Shown: positions 22,682-33,394 of the stretch, in pieces
Position numbering within the stretch: position 1 is the stretch's first letter
Layout of the letters: the number at the start of each line of letters is the position of its first letter
Assembly: GCA_948567375.1 (NCBI GenBank)
Contig: OX419761.1
Coordinates: 35,900,501-35,964,500 of the forward strand
DNA: 64,000 bases
Origin: Lunularia cruciata
Lineage: Eukaryota > Streptophyta > Marchantiopsida > Lunulariales > Lunulariaceae
Reading direction: 5' to 3'
Made by a program: the position numbers and the translations under genes
The notes under the pieces: generated by a model
Databases searched by the model: none
What the model was told of the DNA's origin: nothing
What the model saw: only the letters and a program-made list of their open reading frames with translations

Positions 22682-23095
22682 TGTAACAATAGGAATTTAG
22701 CGACAAAGTAAGTAGGGCTAACAAAGTAGCAAATAAGACAAATTAGCCTAGAATATTCCAAAAGTATCTAAGAAGCTTCTTGGGAAGCTTCTCGGCTCAC
22801 TAAGCTTGCACTCCAAGTAGGTAGCTTCCAGAAGGAAGCTTCTAGAAGCTTCCAACTAACTTAGCTTGTATGCCAAGTAAGCAGCTCCTAGAAGGAAGCT
22901 TCTTTAGAAGCTTCCCAATTAACTTGGTTTTCATTCCAAGAAAGTGGCTCAAGGAACCTTCTCAAGAGCCTTGTATGATCCTATAAATAGCCAAGAGCCA
23001 AAGCTCATGCTAAGCATTTGGATTTTTCCTACATTCAAGTGTCCCAATGTGAGTTTTCATTCTCCTTTTTCACTCCTAGGTCTTGGTCTTTTACA
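22682..23095 (+). repeat. 5' LTR of element 2
   Basis: It runs from TGTAACAATAGG to TTTACA, 414 bp, with fewer AAGCTTC tandem units than element 1. TATAAATA is at 22982-22989. The primer-binding site TGGTATCAAAGC lies at 23097-23108. Confidence 0.9.
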
Positions 23096-23439
23096 TTGGT
23101 ATCAAAGCAAGAATAGGTTGGATGGAATTTATGGACCACTAAATCCACTTCCACCAAACCATTGGGATTTTTGTGTCCAAGTACTACACGTTGTTTCACA
23201 CAATTCATCACCTCATGCTTTGGGTAATACTTTTTTCATATGATCACCATATCTGGGGAACCCTTGGTGCTTCCGGTTGTAACTTATGGAGAACAATGGA
23301 TGTGTTGCTTCTATGTGTTAATAAATTAGATAGATTACAAGTGGCATGATAGAGTAGCAACCATGGTATGAATGCCAAAAGTTATCCATGCTATGCAACA
23401 ACAAATTGAGCACCTTACTAGATTGTTGGATGAACAAGA

Positions 23440-24250
23440 GCTTTAACGATAGGAGCATATAGAGGGAGTACCAATTCAAGAAGGAGAAGATCAAATCCGA
23501 TTCCCTAAACCCAAGGTATTTGAAGGCAAGAATCTCCCGGGTGCAGTGGAGAATTTTGTGTTTGATTGTGAATGTTACTTTGAAGCTACCAATATGCAAG
23601 ATGAGCAAAAATAGATTCTCTTGGCTTTTAGCCAATTGGATGGAGTAGCAAAGCTATGGTGGAGGTTTTGAGTGGAGCAAGCTGTATGACAAATTTTTGC
23701 ACCAATCTTGACATGGGCAGAATTCAAGAGTGCAATACTTAGTTGGTTCAAAGCTATAAATATCACACAAGCCGCACGGGATAGGTTGGTAGAGTTGAAA
23801 AAGATTGACTTTGTAAGAAGTTACATCACACAATTCTACAACACCATCATGTATATTCTAGATATACTAGAAGGTGAAGCTCTGGATCAATTTATGAGGG
23901 GCTTGAAGTCAAGAACCAAATCAAAGGTAAACACTTGGAGGAAGCTATGCAATTGGCCAAACATTTTGATTCCTTGGTTGCAACAACTTGGTCTCAACCT
24001 TAACCTCCACAAAACCTACCGATACACTACACACGGTTGGAAGAGCCGGCACCAATGGAGATTGATGCCATTCAACGAAGACTAATTGGCACTATAGATA
24101 GAGAGAAATTGCAAAAAAATAGGGGTTGTTTTTATTGTCACCAAGTGGGACATTGCATAGCTGAATTTCCACTCAATAATGGGCGACCTCGACAAGTTGC
24201 CCAAATGGAGTTTGTAGAGCAGAACAATCAGGGAAACAAGGAATCCTAGT
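23440..24250 (+). pseudogene. gag region of element 2
   Basis: The open frame 23708-24085 covers a retrotransposon gag core (EFKSAILSWFKAINITQAAR, VRSYITQFYNTIM, ILEGEALDQFMRG). The frame shifts at 24037-24249 to the nucleocapsid-like end with zinc knuckle CFYCHQVGHCIAEFP. The fourth ligand of the CCHC knuckle is Phe instead of Cys. Upstream, around 23470-23640, IRFPKPKVFEGKN-like and LDGVAKLWW-like text extends the gag N-terminus. A frameshift plus the lost zinc ligand make it non-functional. It aligns colinearly with 1600-2350 of element 1. Confidence 0.8.
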
Positions 24251-24339
24251 AGGAGATTTCAAGCCGTCTATTGGGAGCTTGATTAGTTCCAATGGGATTG
24301 AAGGCTAAACCTATGCAAGTTTGCTTCACTTGCAAGGTA

Positions 24340-24570
24340 CAATATCTAATCGGGGTTGTAGGATTTTGGTTGATTCTAGAAGTAGATTGATGATGGCGGA
24401 TGGTAGAAAGGGTTTTGCATTCCGTAACTTGCATCTTGTTACCTTCAATATTAGGAAGGAGTATTTGGAGTGTAAGAGGTTTATAGTGGCACCTCTACAC
24501 TATGATATCATTTTAGGACTACCTTGGCTTGAACATCATAAGGCTCAATTTGATTGGAACCAATGACAAA
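24340..24570 (+). pseudogene. Protease region of element 2, internally deleted
   Basis: CRILVDSRSRLMMADGRKG is followed by RFIVAPLHYDIILGLPWLEH. In the family this is the retropepsin: LVDSGAT as active site and a DIILGMPWL segment near the end. Here DSG is DSR. About 100 bp between the active site and MADG, present in element 1 (about 2540-2640), is missing. It is therefore catalytically dead. Confidence 0.75.
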
Positions 24571-25019
24571 TTCAAGTACAACACCAAGGTAGGAATTTCC
24601 AATTAGATTGTCTGGCACCTCTGAGTAAGACACCTAAAAATAGTCAGTCCTACAATGGGAAGTTTGTCAAGAAGGTAGCCATAAAGCAAGCCTTGAAGGG
24701 AGATAAGTCCCAAGATGGGAAGTTTACCAAGAAAGCAACCATGGAGCAAGCTTTGAAGAAAGATGAGTCCCTAGATGGGAAGTTTGTTAGTGAAGCAGCC
24801 ATAGATCAAGCTTTAGAGGAAGATAAGTCTATTTTCGCAATGTGGATCAAGCCGATTGCACAAGGACAATCTGAGGAGAGCCAAGAGCCTCATCAAGCAA
24901 TGGTTGATCAGATAGTTTAGGAGTATACGGATATGTTTCTGGATGATCTACCAAGGGATTACCCTCCTATCGTGTTATCCCCTTCAAGATTGAGTTATTG
25001 CCAAGGAGTACTCTAATGA

Positions 25020-26300
25020 GTAGACCAATCTATTGGCTCTCACCAAAGGAGTTGGAGGAATTGTGAATAACACTTATGGAGTTGTTGGAGAAGGACTTCA
25101 TACAACATAGTACCTCTCCTTGGGGAGCACTGGTACAACTTGTTCCAAAGAAGGATAGAGGATTTCATTTCCGTATTGATTACTATGGACTTAATAAGCA
25201 AACAATGAAGAATGCATATCCCTTATCTCGGATTGATGACTTGCTTGATCAATTGAGTGGAGCATGATACTTTTCCAAGTTGGATCTTTGCAATGGCTAT
25301 TGGCAAATCCCCATTGATAGGAAGGATGTGCAAAAGATTACCTTTCACACAAGGTATGGGCATTTTGAGTAGAGAGTTCTACCTTTTGGGCTCACTAATG
25401 CTCTAGTAGTCTTCATAGATCAGATGCATCGAGTGTTGGATGGACTATTGGATTGATACATGGTTGTAACAATATGGAGTTTAGTGATGAAGTTGGTCGG
25501 GCTTACGAAGTAGAGAATAAGACAAAATAGCCTAGAATATTCTAGAAGCATCTAAGAAGCTTCTTGGGAAGCTTCCCAATTAGTTAACTTGCACCCTAAG
25601 CAGGTAGCTTCTAGAAGGAAGCTTCTAGAAGCTTCTAACTAGCTTAGCTTGCATGCCAAGTAGGCGGCTTCTAGAAGGAAACTTCTTGAGAAGCTTCCTA
25701 GTTAACTTGGCTTGCACTCCAAGAAATCGGCTCAAGGAAGCTTCTTGAAGAAGCTTCAAGGGTCTTGTATGCTACCTATAAATACCAAGGCCAAAGCTCA
25801 TGCTAGGCATTTGGAGTTTTCCCTCATTCAAGTGTCCCAATGTGAGTTTCCATTCTCTTATTTCTCTCCTCGGTTTCGGTCTTTTACAATGGTGGTGTTC
25901 TTGGATGATATCTTAATCTATAGCAAGACAGCGGCAAAAAACGTGAATCATGTGTGAGAAGTCCTAAGACAATTACGACAATGGAAATTTTATCATAAGA
26001 AGTCAAAGTGTGCCTTTTGGCATAAGAAAGTCACCTTCTTGGATCAAGATCTTATCAGAAGGGATCAAGATAGAAGAGGAGAAAATCAAGGCCATTACTG
26101 ATTGGCCTACTCCAAAGGATGCTACAGAAGTATGGGCATTTAATGGATTGGCTAAGCTTTTCCAACGGTTCATCCATTATTATGCTCATGTGGCTACACC
26201 ATTGATTGACCTCTTGGGGAAGAACTTGAGCTTCCAATGGATCACCAAACATGAAGAAGCATTCCAAAAGCTAAAACATATGGTGTCTTCATGACCCATC
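25020..26300 (+). pseudogene. Reverse transcriptase of element 2, split by a solo LTR
   Basis: The first part is [34 protein letters not shown], then stop-broken YFSKLDLCNGYWQIPIDRKD and LPFGLTNALVVF, reaching LDGLLD-YMV at about 25464. The solo LTR follows. After it, MVVFLDDILIYSKTAAKNVN resumes; FLDD is the catalytic motif. The connection domain (ITDWPTPKDATEVWAFNGL, 26010-26294) continues. The open frame 25712-25957 is an LTR-RT chimera created by the insertion, not a real gene. In-frame stops occur on both sides. Confidence 0.85.
25465..25888 (+). repeat. Solo LTR nested in the RT of element 2
   Basis: It runs from TGTAACAATATGG to CTTTTACA (424 bp), flanked by the exact 5-bp duplicate ATGGT (25460-25464 and 25889-25893). 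It is the same LTR family as elements 1 and 2, with AAGCTTC tandem units and TATAAATA at 25777-25784. Removing it and one ATGGT restores colinearity with element 1 (GATACATGGT then GTTCTTG). A solo LTR normally arises by recombination between the two LTRs of an inserted element. Confidence 0.93.
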
Positions 26301-27796
26301 CTTCAACCATATGATCCTCAGCTACCTTGTGTGGTTGATATTGATGTTTCTAACTTTGCAATTGGAGTAGTGTTGCAACAAGAACTCCTAGATTGACTAC
26401 ATCCTATTGCCTTTGTGTCTTGCCGACTAAATACAATTGAAAGAAAAGATTGAGAACAACTTGCAATGGTATATGCCACCAAGGTATAGGGCAAATATCT
26501 CTTGGGGAAACAAGTGATCATGCAAATTGATCACAAACTATTGTTGCAGATCTTACACTTGGAACACATGAAAAGTAGATATCATCAATGGGACGAGCAA
26601 CTCTAATTTTTTGATATTAAACTTGAGTAAAAATTGGGTTGGTTCCATGTCATCCTTGATGCTGACGACCTGATTTGAAGTCTCTTCCTCTCATCACGGC
26701 TGCAATTACAATGGTAGCAATTGACTCCAAGGTCCAAAATGAGTTTTAGTCAGCTCTACAACAAGATCCCTTCTTCCAAATGGTATATGGTCATCTTACA
26801 GCATGTGACAAAGAGTATAACACCTTTTTCTTCAAGGAAGGCCTTCTATTCCATGAAGACCAGATCTATGTTCCATCCAAAGGTGATCTTCAACTTGTGC
26901 ATCTTCAAGAAGCTAATGATTTACCAATAGTTTGTCACATGGGTGTGGACAAGACTTTGGGTACCCTCCAATGCCAATGGTGGTGGCTCAATATGACACA
27001 AGATGTTTGAGAGTTTTCTAATTGTATGAAACCTACCAATGCAACAAGGCTAGCAACTAGAAGCCGAGTGGACTCCTTCAACCACTCCCCATTCCATCTG
27101 CTTGATGGGAACAGGTGAGCTTGGATCTAATCACATCCTTGCCCAAGACAAACAAGGACACACAACAATTGTGGTGTTTGTGGATAAGCTTAGTAAGCAA
27201 ATCCACTTGGCACCAACCTTTGATACCGTGGATGCTCCAACCTTAGCGCAAATCTACTTTGACAATGTCTTCAAGCATCATGAGATACCACGTGTACTCA
27301 CGACTATGATCTCCGACTATGATCCTCAATTCATTGGGAAGTTTTGGCAAGCATGCTTCCAAATACTCGGCACCAAGCTTGATTTGTCCACGGTCTATCA
27401 TCCTCAAACTAATGGACAAATTGAATGTGCAAATCATACCTAGGAAGATATGCTCTGTGCTTTTGTCAATGTCCACATACCAATTGGGATGAATGTCTTG
27501 AGTTGTAGAATTTGCCTACAATAATTCCAAACAGGAAATCACCAGATTTTCTCCTTTCTTTCTCAATTTTGGCCAAGATCTGCTTGTTCCAAATTCTCTT
27601 TTTGCTCCGGCCCCATCTTAGGTCCCTCATACTTGAACCTTCTTGACCACCATCTACCAATCTCTCTAACAAGCCAAATCTCACCTCCTTGTTGCCCAAA
27701 ATCGTCAAAAGCAATATGCGGACCACCATCGTCGTGATCGTACCTTTGAAGTCGGTGATAAAGTCATGTTATCCTCTAGTAACCTACCCCTCCAAA
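26300..27796 (+). pseudogene. RNase H and integrase of element 2
   Basis: RNase H text is LPCVVDIDVSNFAIGVVLQQ, LHPIAFVSCRLN and EQLAMVYATKV. The integrase zinc-binding region includes EANDLPIVCHMGVDKTLGT (His ligand), but the CxxC part is damaged. The catalytic core at 27102-27443 is nearly intact: TTIVVFVDKLSKQIHLAPTF carries the first Asp, ISDYDPQFIGKFWQ the second, and HPQTNGQIECANHT the Glu. The sequence ends before the C-terminal domain. Confidence 0.85.
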
Positions 27797-27807
27797 CTAA
27801 TTGTGTG

Positions 27808-27951
27808 TGTTGTGTAAAGGTTGGGAGGAGGAGTGAATTCATTTGGAATGGGAAGATTTGAGTACATGTTGTGTGAAAGTTGGAAGGAGGAGTGAATTTG
27901 TTTGGAGTGGGAAGATTTGAGTGCGTGTTGTGTGAATGTTGGAAGGAGGAG
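27808..27951. repeat. Minisatellite, 59-bp unit, about 2.4 copies
   Basis: TGTTGTGTRAA begins at 27808, 27867 and 27926. Each unit contains GGAGGAGTGAATT and GGGAAGATTTGAGT. It starts within about 12 bp of where element 2 is cut off. Confidence 0.9.
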
Positions 27952-28580
27952 AAAAATTTTTGAAGCACACTATCCAAAATCCTTGATTTCATTATTTTAA
28001 AAGTTCCTTGTTTTAGTACTAGTTACAAAATGAAATTTATGATCTTGTTCTCTTGTTACAAATGATATTTAAGACCTTGTTCTCTTTTTTGGTGTGCATG
28101 TATGTAGAAATGAAATTTATGATGTTGTTCTCTTGTGCGGTGTGCGGAGAGTAGAGATGCCTAGATAGTACTAATTACAAAATTAGCATCACTGGATCTT
28201 GTTTTTGTTTCCTATGTGCAGAGAATAAAGATCTTGAGATAGTAATAGTTACAAAATGAAATTGATGATCTTATTCTCTTGTTCTATGTGCATGTAGAGA
28301 ATAGAGATGCCAAGAAGGGGTTATCTTTGGTGATTAAGAATTGAGTCAAGTCATGCCGAGAGAGAGCACTCGTATATAACTAACTAGAAATATTAGAAAA
28401 TGTATTCAATGGATAATTTGATTAGATTTGGAGATCTTGCTATAAAGATTAGAAGATGAAGATGAAGACAAAGAAGTAGGAGGAGATTTAGATATGCTAG
28501 AATATTTGATAAGTGGGTGGGAGTATGCACATACACATCAATACTAGGAACCTTGAGTTACTTACCCTTGCAATAGAGAG
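27952..28580. other. Imperfect repeats, no gene
   Basis: Diverged copies of a segment resembling ATGAAATTTATGATCTTGTT and GAGAATAGAGATGCC recur at roughly 70-150-bp spacing. Upstream sequence of the HARBI1-like transposase may begin near the end (for example RFRYARIFDK around 28470-28510). Confidence 0.5.
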
Positions 28581-30768
28581 TTTGTGATAAAAAAAATTAG
28601 AAATCTTGATGTGAAGGCCTTTTGCCTGCTTATTAGAATGGATGTCAATTCTTTTTCAACATTAGTGAATTTAATTAAACTGCACACTATTTTTGAAAAA
28701 AGCTACCAAAGAGAGCAAACACTCATATGGATCTAAGTAGCTTTGGATCTAGATAGATTTGGGCATCACGGCAATGGAGCTTGGGTTGCACGGGGTTTAA
28801 ATATTTGGAGCATTAGTGCTGGTTCAACAATTGATTTTATAGATGGAGTTATGATAGCCATATTAGATTTGATGAGCAGTCAAGTTGCCTTGCTCAAGCA
28901 CAAGGAGAGGAGGAGGATATCAACAATTTTTACACAGAAAGGTTTCCTTGGTTGTGTTGGTTTGGTAGATGGAACATTTTTTCCTCTTGTTGCTCAACCC
29001 ACTGTGGATGGGGAAATCTATTTCAGTTACAAGGGTTCATATTCCATAAACCGCCAAGTGATTTGTGATGATAAAAGGAGAATTATACATTTTATTGGAG
29101 GTAAGTTCTATTTTTTTGTTTTTTTGTTCAATGCATTGGCATTCCACTTTGTACTATTGCTCCTCTTTGTAGTGTTTAGTAAAAGTATGATTTGATTTGT
29201 TTATTTGCAGGAATGCCAGAGTCATGTCACGACATTACTTGTTTGAAAAACATCAGTATGGAATGATTTGAACCAGAGAGGAGATTGTTGCACTTTTGAG
29301 ACAATTGAAGAAATGGCAGATTCTATACAATTTTCCAAAGAGCATGTAATTGCAGGAGCAGTTTACCCTATCACTTTCAAAAATTCTAGTCCATTGCACA
29401 TAGTAGCTCTCACAATAATTCCAATTGTGATAACTAAAAGATAACCTAAGCTATCATGTGTAGAAATTTCAAGTCTAGATTTCAAACTTAAGATTTTGCC
29501 CAAAATCACCTTAATCCCCAAAATCTGCAATCCACCTCACACAATCTCTCCAAATCCTCTCAAGTATACAAGATGTACAAAATCACCTCAAAGATATCAT
29601 TATGAACTACAGAATATACAAATGAGTCCAAATTCTCTAACATAAGTTCCACCCTCCCCTCCCCTAAAGTTCTCTCCAAGTGAGCTCTCATAGTCTCCTT
29701 TTGTCTAATATAGAATTGTACGTGGAACATTATCTTGCCTTCTAGAGAGGTACTCGCAACAGAACCAAAATGTGAGCCGGCCTGTCTATCACTTAGGATG
29801 AACCTCTAATGGCTATTATGGTAGCACACTATGGACTAAGAAGGCAAGGAACCCCAACTCCATCATACTCTTCCAAGGCTCACACTCCAAACTAAACTAA
29901 ACTCCAAGCTAAACTCCAAGACTCAAGATATTGCTCACTAGAGAACTCAATGAGAGAAAGATAGTTGCAAATGAAAGGATGATGAGTACTTCCTCACCCC
30001 TAATTTATATACATGTGAAATAGTTATGTACCAAAGTTACTTATTACTGGAGTAACTCAAGTTACTAGGCTAAAAGCCAAGTAAAGTCAAAAAGTATAAA
30101 GGAATATCCATCCACATGGGCATATTCCACTAATCATGTGATCTTATCTTGACCTAACCACTAAGTCAAGGATTCCTTCACATGGGCTATCCTTGGACTA
30201 TAGAAGAATCCAAAACAAAAAGGCTTGCGTGCCCAAGAGTTCTCAACTCTTTCCTCAAAGCCACACACCTAGGAATAATACCAAGTCAACACATTAGAAT
30301 CCAAAATAGTGGTGCTCATCCTTTCCACTTCCTCTAAAGAAAGTTCCACTCTATCTTAACTATGAATAACTTTAGCTAATCATGACTAATGAAGAACCAT
30401 CCTTTATCTCTATATAAATAATATCTCTCAAGTGCTAGTAATACCAAACTAAATATCACAATACTACATACATGCACAAATGGGTGTTACAAGACAGATT
30501 TGTCCATGATGATAGGCCTCTTATTAGTTGGGGAGAAGAAGAGTGGACATCTGGTAGACTGATTTCTTATAGTAGTGACCCATATTCTCTTGCTAGCATT
30601 ATTAGGCATAGAGACTTGGATGAGAGTGAGTGGCCCTTATGGTGGTCATTGAGTCCATTTAGGATTCAACATCATGTATACCATTATAGACTTGAGGATG
30701 CAATAGTAGCACTTAGACACCATGTTGCATTTCCCTTGTCTTCTTCACCTCCTTCTCCTCAACCATAA
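28580..30768 (+). pseudogene. HARBI1-like DDE transposase, interrupted
   Basis: PIF/Harbinger transposases excise and reinsert DNA with a DDE nuclease. The reading is IRNLDVKAFCLLIRMDVNSF, one stop, then LDRFGHHGNGAW, then the DDE_Tnp_4 core GCVGLVDGTFFPL (first Asp) and YSINRQVICDDKRRI. A 110-nt GT-AG intron (29101-29210) leads to MPESCHD (second Asp). After a one-base frameshift comes VWNDLNQRGDCCTFE and AGAVYPITFKN, where AGA replaces the usual ADSAYP. A 1.07-kb insertion (29401-30472) then breaks the gene, which resumes with KWVLQDRFVHDDRPLISW to 30768. It differs from the PF04827-type copy at 8 kb. Confidence 0.75.
29401..30472. mobile_element. 1.07-kb insertion in the HARBI1-like gene, unknown class
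   Basis: TGCACA occurs at 29395-29400 and again at 30473-30478. Removing one copy plus the intervening 1072 bp joins the reading ...SSPLH directly to KWVLQDR. The ends show only weak inverted similarity (TAGTAG...TCACAAT versus the reverse of ATTGTGATATTTAG-like text). No coding capacity was seen, so it looks non-autonomous. Confidence 0.55.
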
Positions 30769-30769
30769 T

Positions 30770-32100
30770 GATAGGTTTTATTGGCTCCACATCTATATAT
30801 ATCATATCAATCGATAGAGAAACAGAAGTCAACATTTCAATAATTGTTCTGTATGCGATAGATCTTGATTCCGGGTACTTGGATCACTCTAGTCAAGACA
30901 ATCAACTATTCTTTCAGTGGGGAAATTGACTGCCTCAGGACTTATCATCACTCAAGGTTTCAAAAACAATCGCGGTCGGTGTATATTACATGCCTAAGTT
31001 CTTTGAGGTCTAGTTGTCGGCTGCCCATCACCTCCGTCCGTCAAATTGTCCACATCCCATACATCCAAGGAAGGAAAATACCGCATCAATTCTCAAGCCT
31101 GGCGGGGCGAAAACTCTAGGGCGGCCACTGCGAATGTTTGAGAAACAAGCCTTAGTTTTATCATCATTGATGTGGACTCTGGACCAGAGCAAGGTAGTAG
31201 CTTGTTCTCAGGGTAGAGTAATCTGTCATGTAAACGGCGGCGTAGCATTCTCACGAAGCCTGAGTGCGAGGAACCACGCATGTAAAGCGGATCCAACTCA
31301 ACCAGAATTCTCGAGAGACAAGAACGACGCCTATTAGGGGGAATCCGAGAAACGCTATAAGGCGCTATCCAACTCACGTAGCATTGTAGGAACAAAAACT
31401 CTGATTGTGGATGACATGTCTATTGACTCATAGACCACGCTTACGCTCGCAGAAGTTAAGACGCACTCACTAGAAAAACTCACTTACTCCCACAAAGGAT
31501 TCATCATGCATTACAACAATGATCGTTGAAATTTCAAAAGGTGGAATGAAACTCACCTGTCATTTATATTTATTTATACTGATTTATAAATCTATCATTT
31601 ATTTTATCAAACTCTCATATTTTCATGTGTTTTGTATCACTTGTGCCTTGTGCTTCAAACTGGGCATCACCTTGCACCTATGGATGCCACCCACATCACA
31701 AGTCACCTTAACCAAACTTGGTAGACCCTAGTGGCTCAAGGCATCCCTTAGCATCACTCAAAGCCTACATGCGCCATTGAGCGATGCCTCAAACCCAACC
31801 AACACAAAATTGCCAAAGGGCGGCACTAAGGAGTGATGAGCAGCAACTAGTGGTGACTAGCGGTGGTGCAAAAAAATTGATGGGCGACACTAAGCAGTAA
31901 CAAGTGGCATCTAGCGCCAATGAGCGACAATTAACTTTTTAGAGACATAGAGAAGGAGCCTAAATCAAGTTTCTAAAACTCAATCTTTGTTATAATCATA
32001 ATGAGGTTACATTTTGGTATCCTATTTGCTCTCACTAGAGTATGATGGATTTGGAGTAGGATGCTAAACTTGAGTGAGCACTTTGAAATATTAACTTATT
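30770..32100. other. No supported gene
   Basis: Short open frames on both strands overlap at 31014-31395 in a locally GC-richer patch, without any recognisable protein. From 31750 to 31930 there are imperfect GAGCGATG/AGTGGCA-type repeats. Confidence 0.4.
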
Positions 32101-32103
32101 TCC

Positions 32104-33394
32104 TCAAGAGATTTTCCTGCTTCGTATGAGACTCATTTTGATTTCATGAGTGCGGTTTGATTCCAAATTCTTCTCCTTAAATTTTTGTTTGTCTGCCCTA
32201 GCTTTCCTTTTATCCATACTCAATTTCATGGAGTTTTCAATTTTCATCTTCTCTATCTCTAATCTAACATGCTCAGCTTCCATTTTTATCATTTTTTTCA
32301 CTCTTTTCTTCATGTTGGTGGCTTCTAGATCAGCTAGTTGTAACCTCTCCCTGGATTCTATAGTATTTGCCTTCAACATGGTGATTTTTGCTAAACAATG
32401 AGACAATGATATACTAGGTGACAACCTTAATACCTTACTTGTTGATATTCCACCTTTTCTCCTCTTTGTGTCATGTTCTCCTTCTTGGTCAAGGAAAGCA
32501 CCTTTGGATCCATCCCTTGTAGAAGTTAAAGGAGGTGGTGTAACAAAAGGCAGGTCCTTGATTGGTGCAACAAATGGTGACTCATCACCGGGTGATAGGA
32601 TTCCATTTTCCATGACTACACTTGGTATACTTTCCACCCCTTAGGTGTTTGGGAAAAATTTAGGGCCCAAGTCTAGGAGCACCACTTGTGGAGGAGATGG
32701 GAATTTTGAGCACTCTTGTGCACCTTCATGGACCTCCTCCTCGCCAATGTAACCAACCTCAATCAAATTGGGATTTAAATGTCCCAAACTTACCATTACA
32801 ATAAGACTAATGTTTGCTCTATTCCCAAACATGGCTTCAATTCTGGCAAAATGCAAGCACATTCCATTCAATTTATCGTCTATAGTTCTCCACACTTTGC
32901 CATATTCCTTCTTAGTGAGACCTTCTCCAATAGACTTGTTCTTAAAGATCCAAAGTTTCTTTGTATTGTTTTATGAACCTCAACCATTTCTTGTAAAGCA
33001 TATTACCTATCATAGAAGTAGGAAATCCTTACTCCTCCCTAATAAAAAATGTTGCCATGAAACTAAATGTGGTCGATTTCTGAATGTGCTTTTTGCAATT
33101 CCCACCATGAATTTGTGCAAAATGCTTGGGGTCCTCCAAATAATCCAATATTTGGCCATAATGGTGCATCACCATGCAAAACCATTCATCCTTCTTTGTT
33201 TTGATAAGAATGAAAGAAGCCATTCTCAACAGTCCTCCAAATTTCCCTAATGGTTGTTGAGGTTGCGAAACCAAAGATGAATCTACCGGTCTTGGATCTA
33301 TGTCCAAAAGTGAGCCTCTTGCCTTGAAACAAGGTACTTGATCTCCCATTGCTAAAATCGTTGCACTTTTGGAGTAAAATTCCTCAAACCCCAA
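32104..33394 (-). pseudogene. Charged coiled-coil reading frame with stops, possible transposon accessory protein
   Basis: On the minus strand one frame runs from about 32940 to 32104 with a single TAG (32641-32643). The upstream part reads KNKSIGEGLTKKEYGKVWR then DDKLNGMCLHFARIEAMFGN. The downstream part has a Pro/Ser-rich middle, KRRKGG (possible nuclear signal), and a Lys/Glu-rich coiled coil (MKKRVKKMIKMEAEHVRLEI). Further upstream (33394-33029) another frame contains KTKKDEWFCMVMHHYG. I do not recognise a family. The Trp-containing helical N-terminus and coiled-coil C-terminus resemble MYB/SANT-like second proteins of PIF/Harbinger elements, and a HARBI1-like gene lies nearby in the opposite orientation. 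The link is inference. Confidence 0.4.

Larger units (their letters stand above)
22682..27800 (+). mobile_element. Chromovirus element 2, 3'-truncated, carrying a nested solo LTR
   Basis: It belongs to the same Ty3/gypsy family as element 1 and is better preserved. The order is 5' LTR (22682-23095), primer-binding site, gag, protease, RT split by a solo LTR (25465-25888), RNase H and integrase. Similarity to element 1 stops near 27796 after GTAACCTACCCC, before HVSKLKP and the chromodomain, and a 59-bp minisatellite follows. There is no 3' LTR, so no target duplicate can be paired. It starts abruptly inside non-LTR copy A, hence it inserted there. The flank 22677-22681 is ATGAG. Stops are scattered through all domains. 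Confidence 0.88.

Noticed and set aside
25712-25957. Open frame joining an LTR to MVVFLDDILIYSK as a gene start
   Set aside because: It is a by-product of the solo LTR insertion; the RT reading continues from the left side of the LTR.
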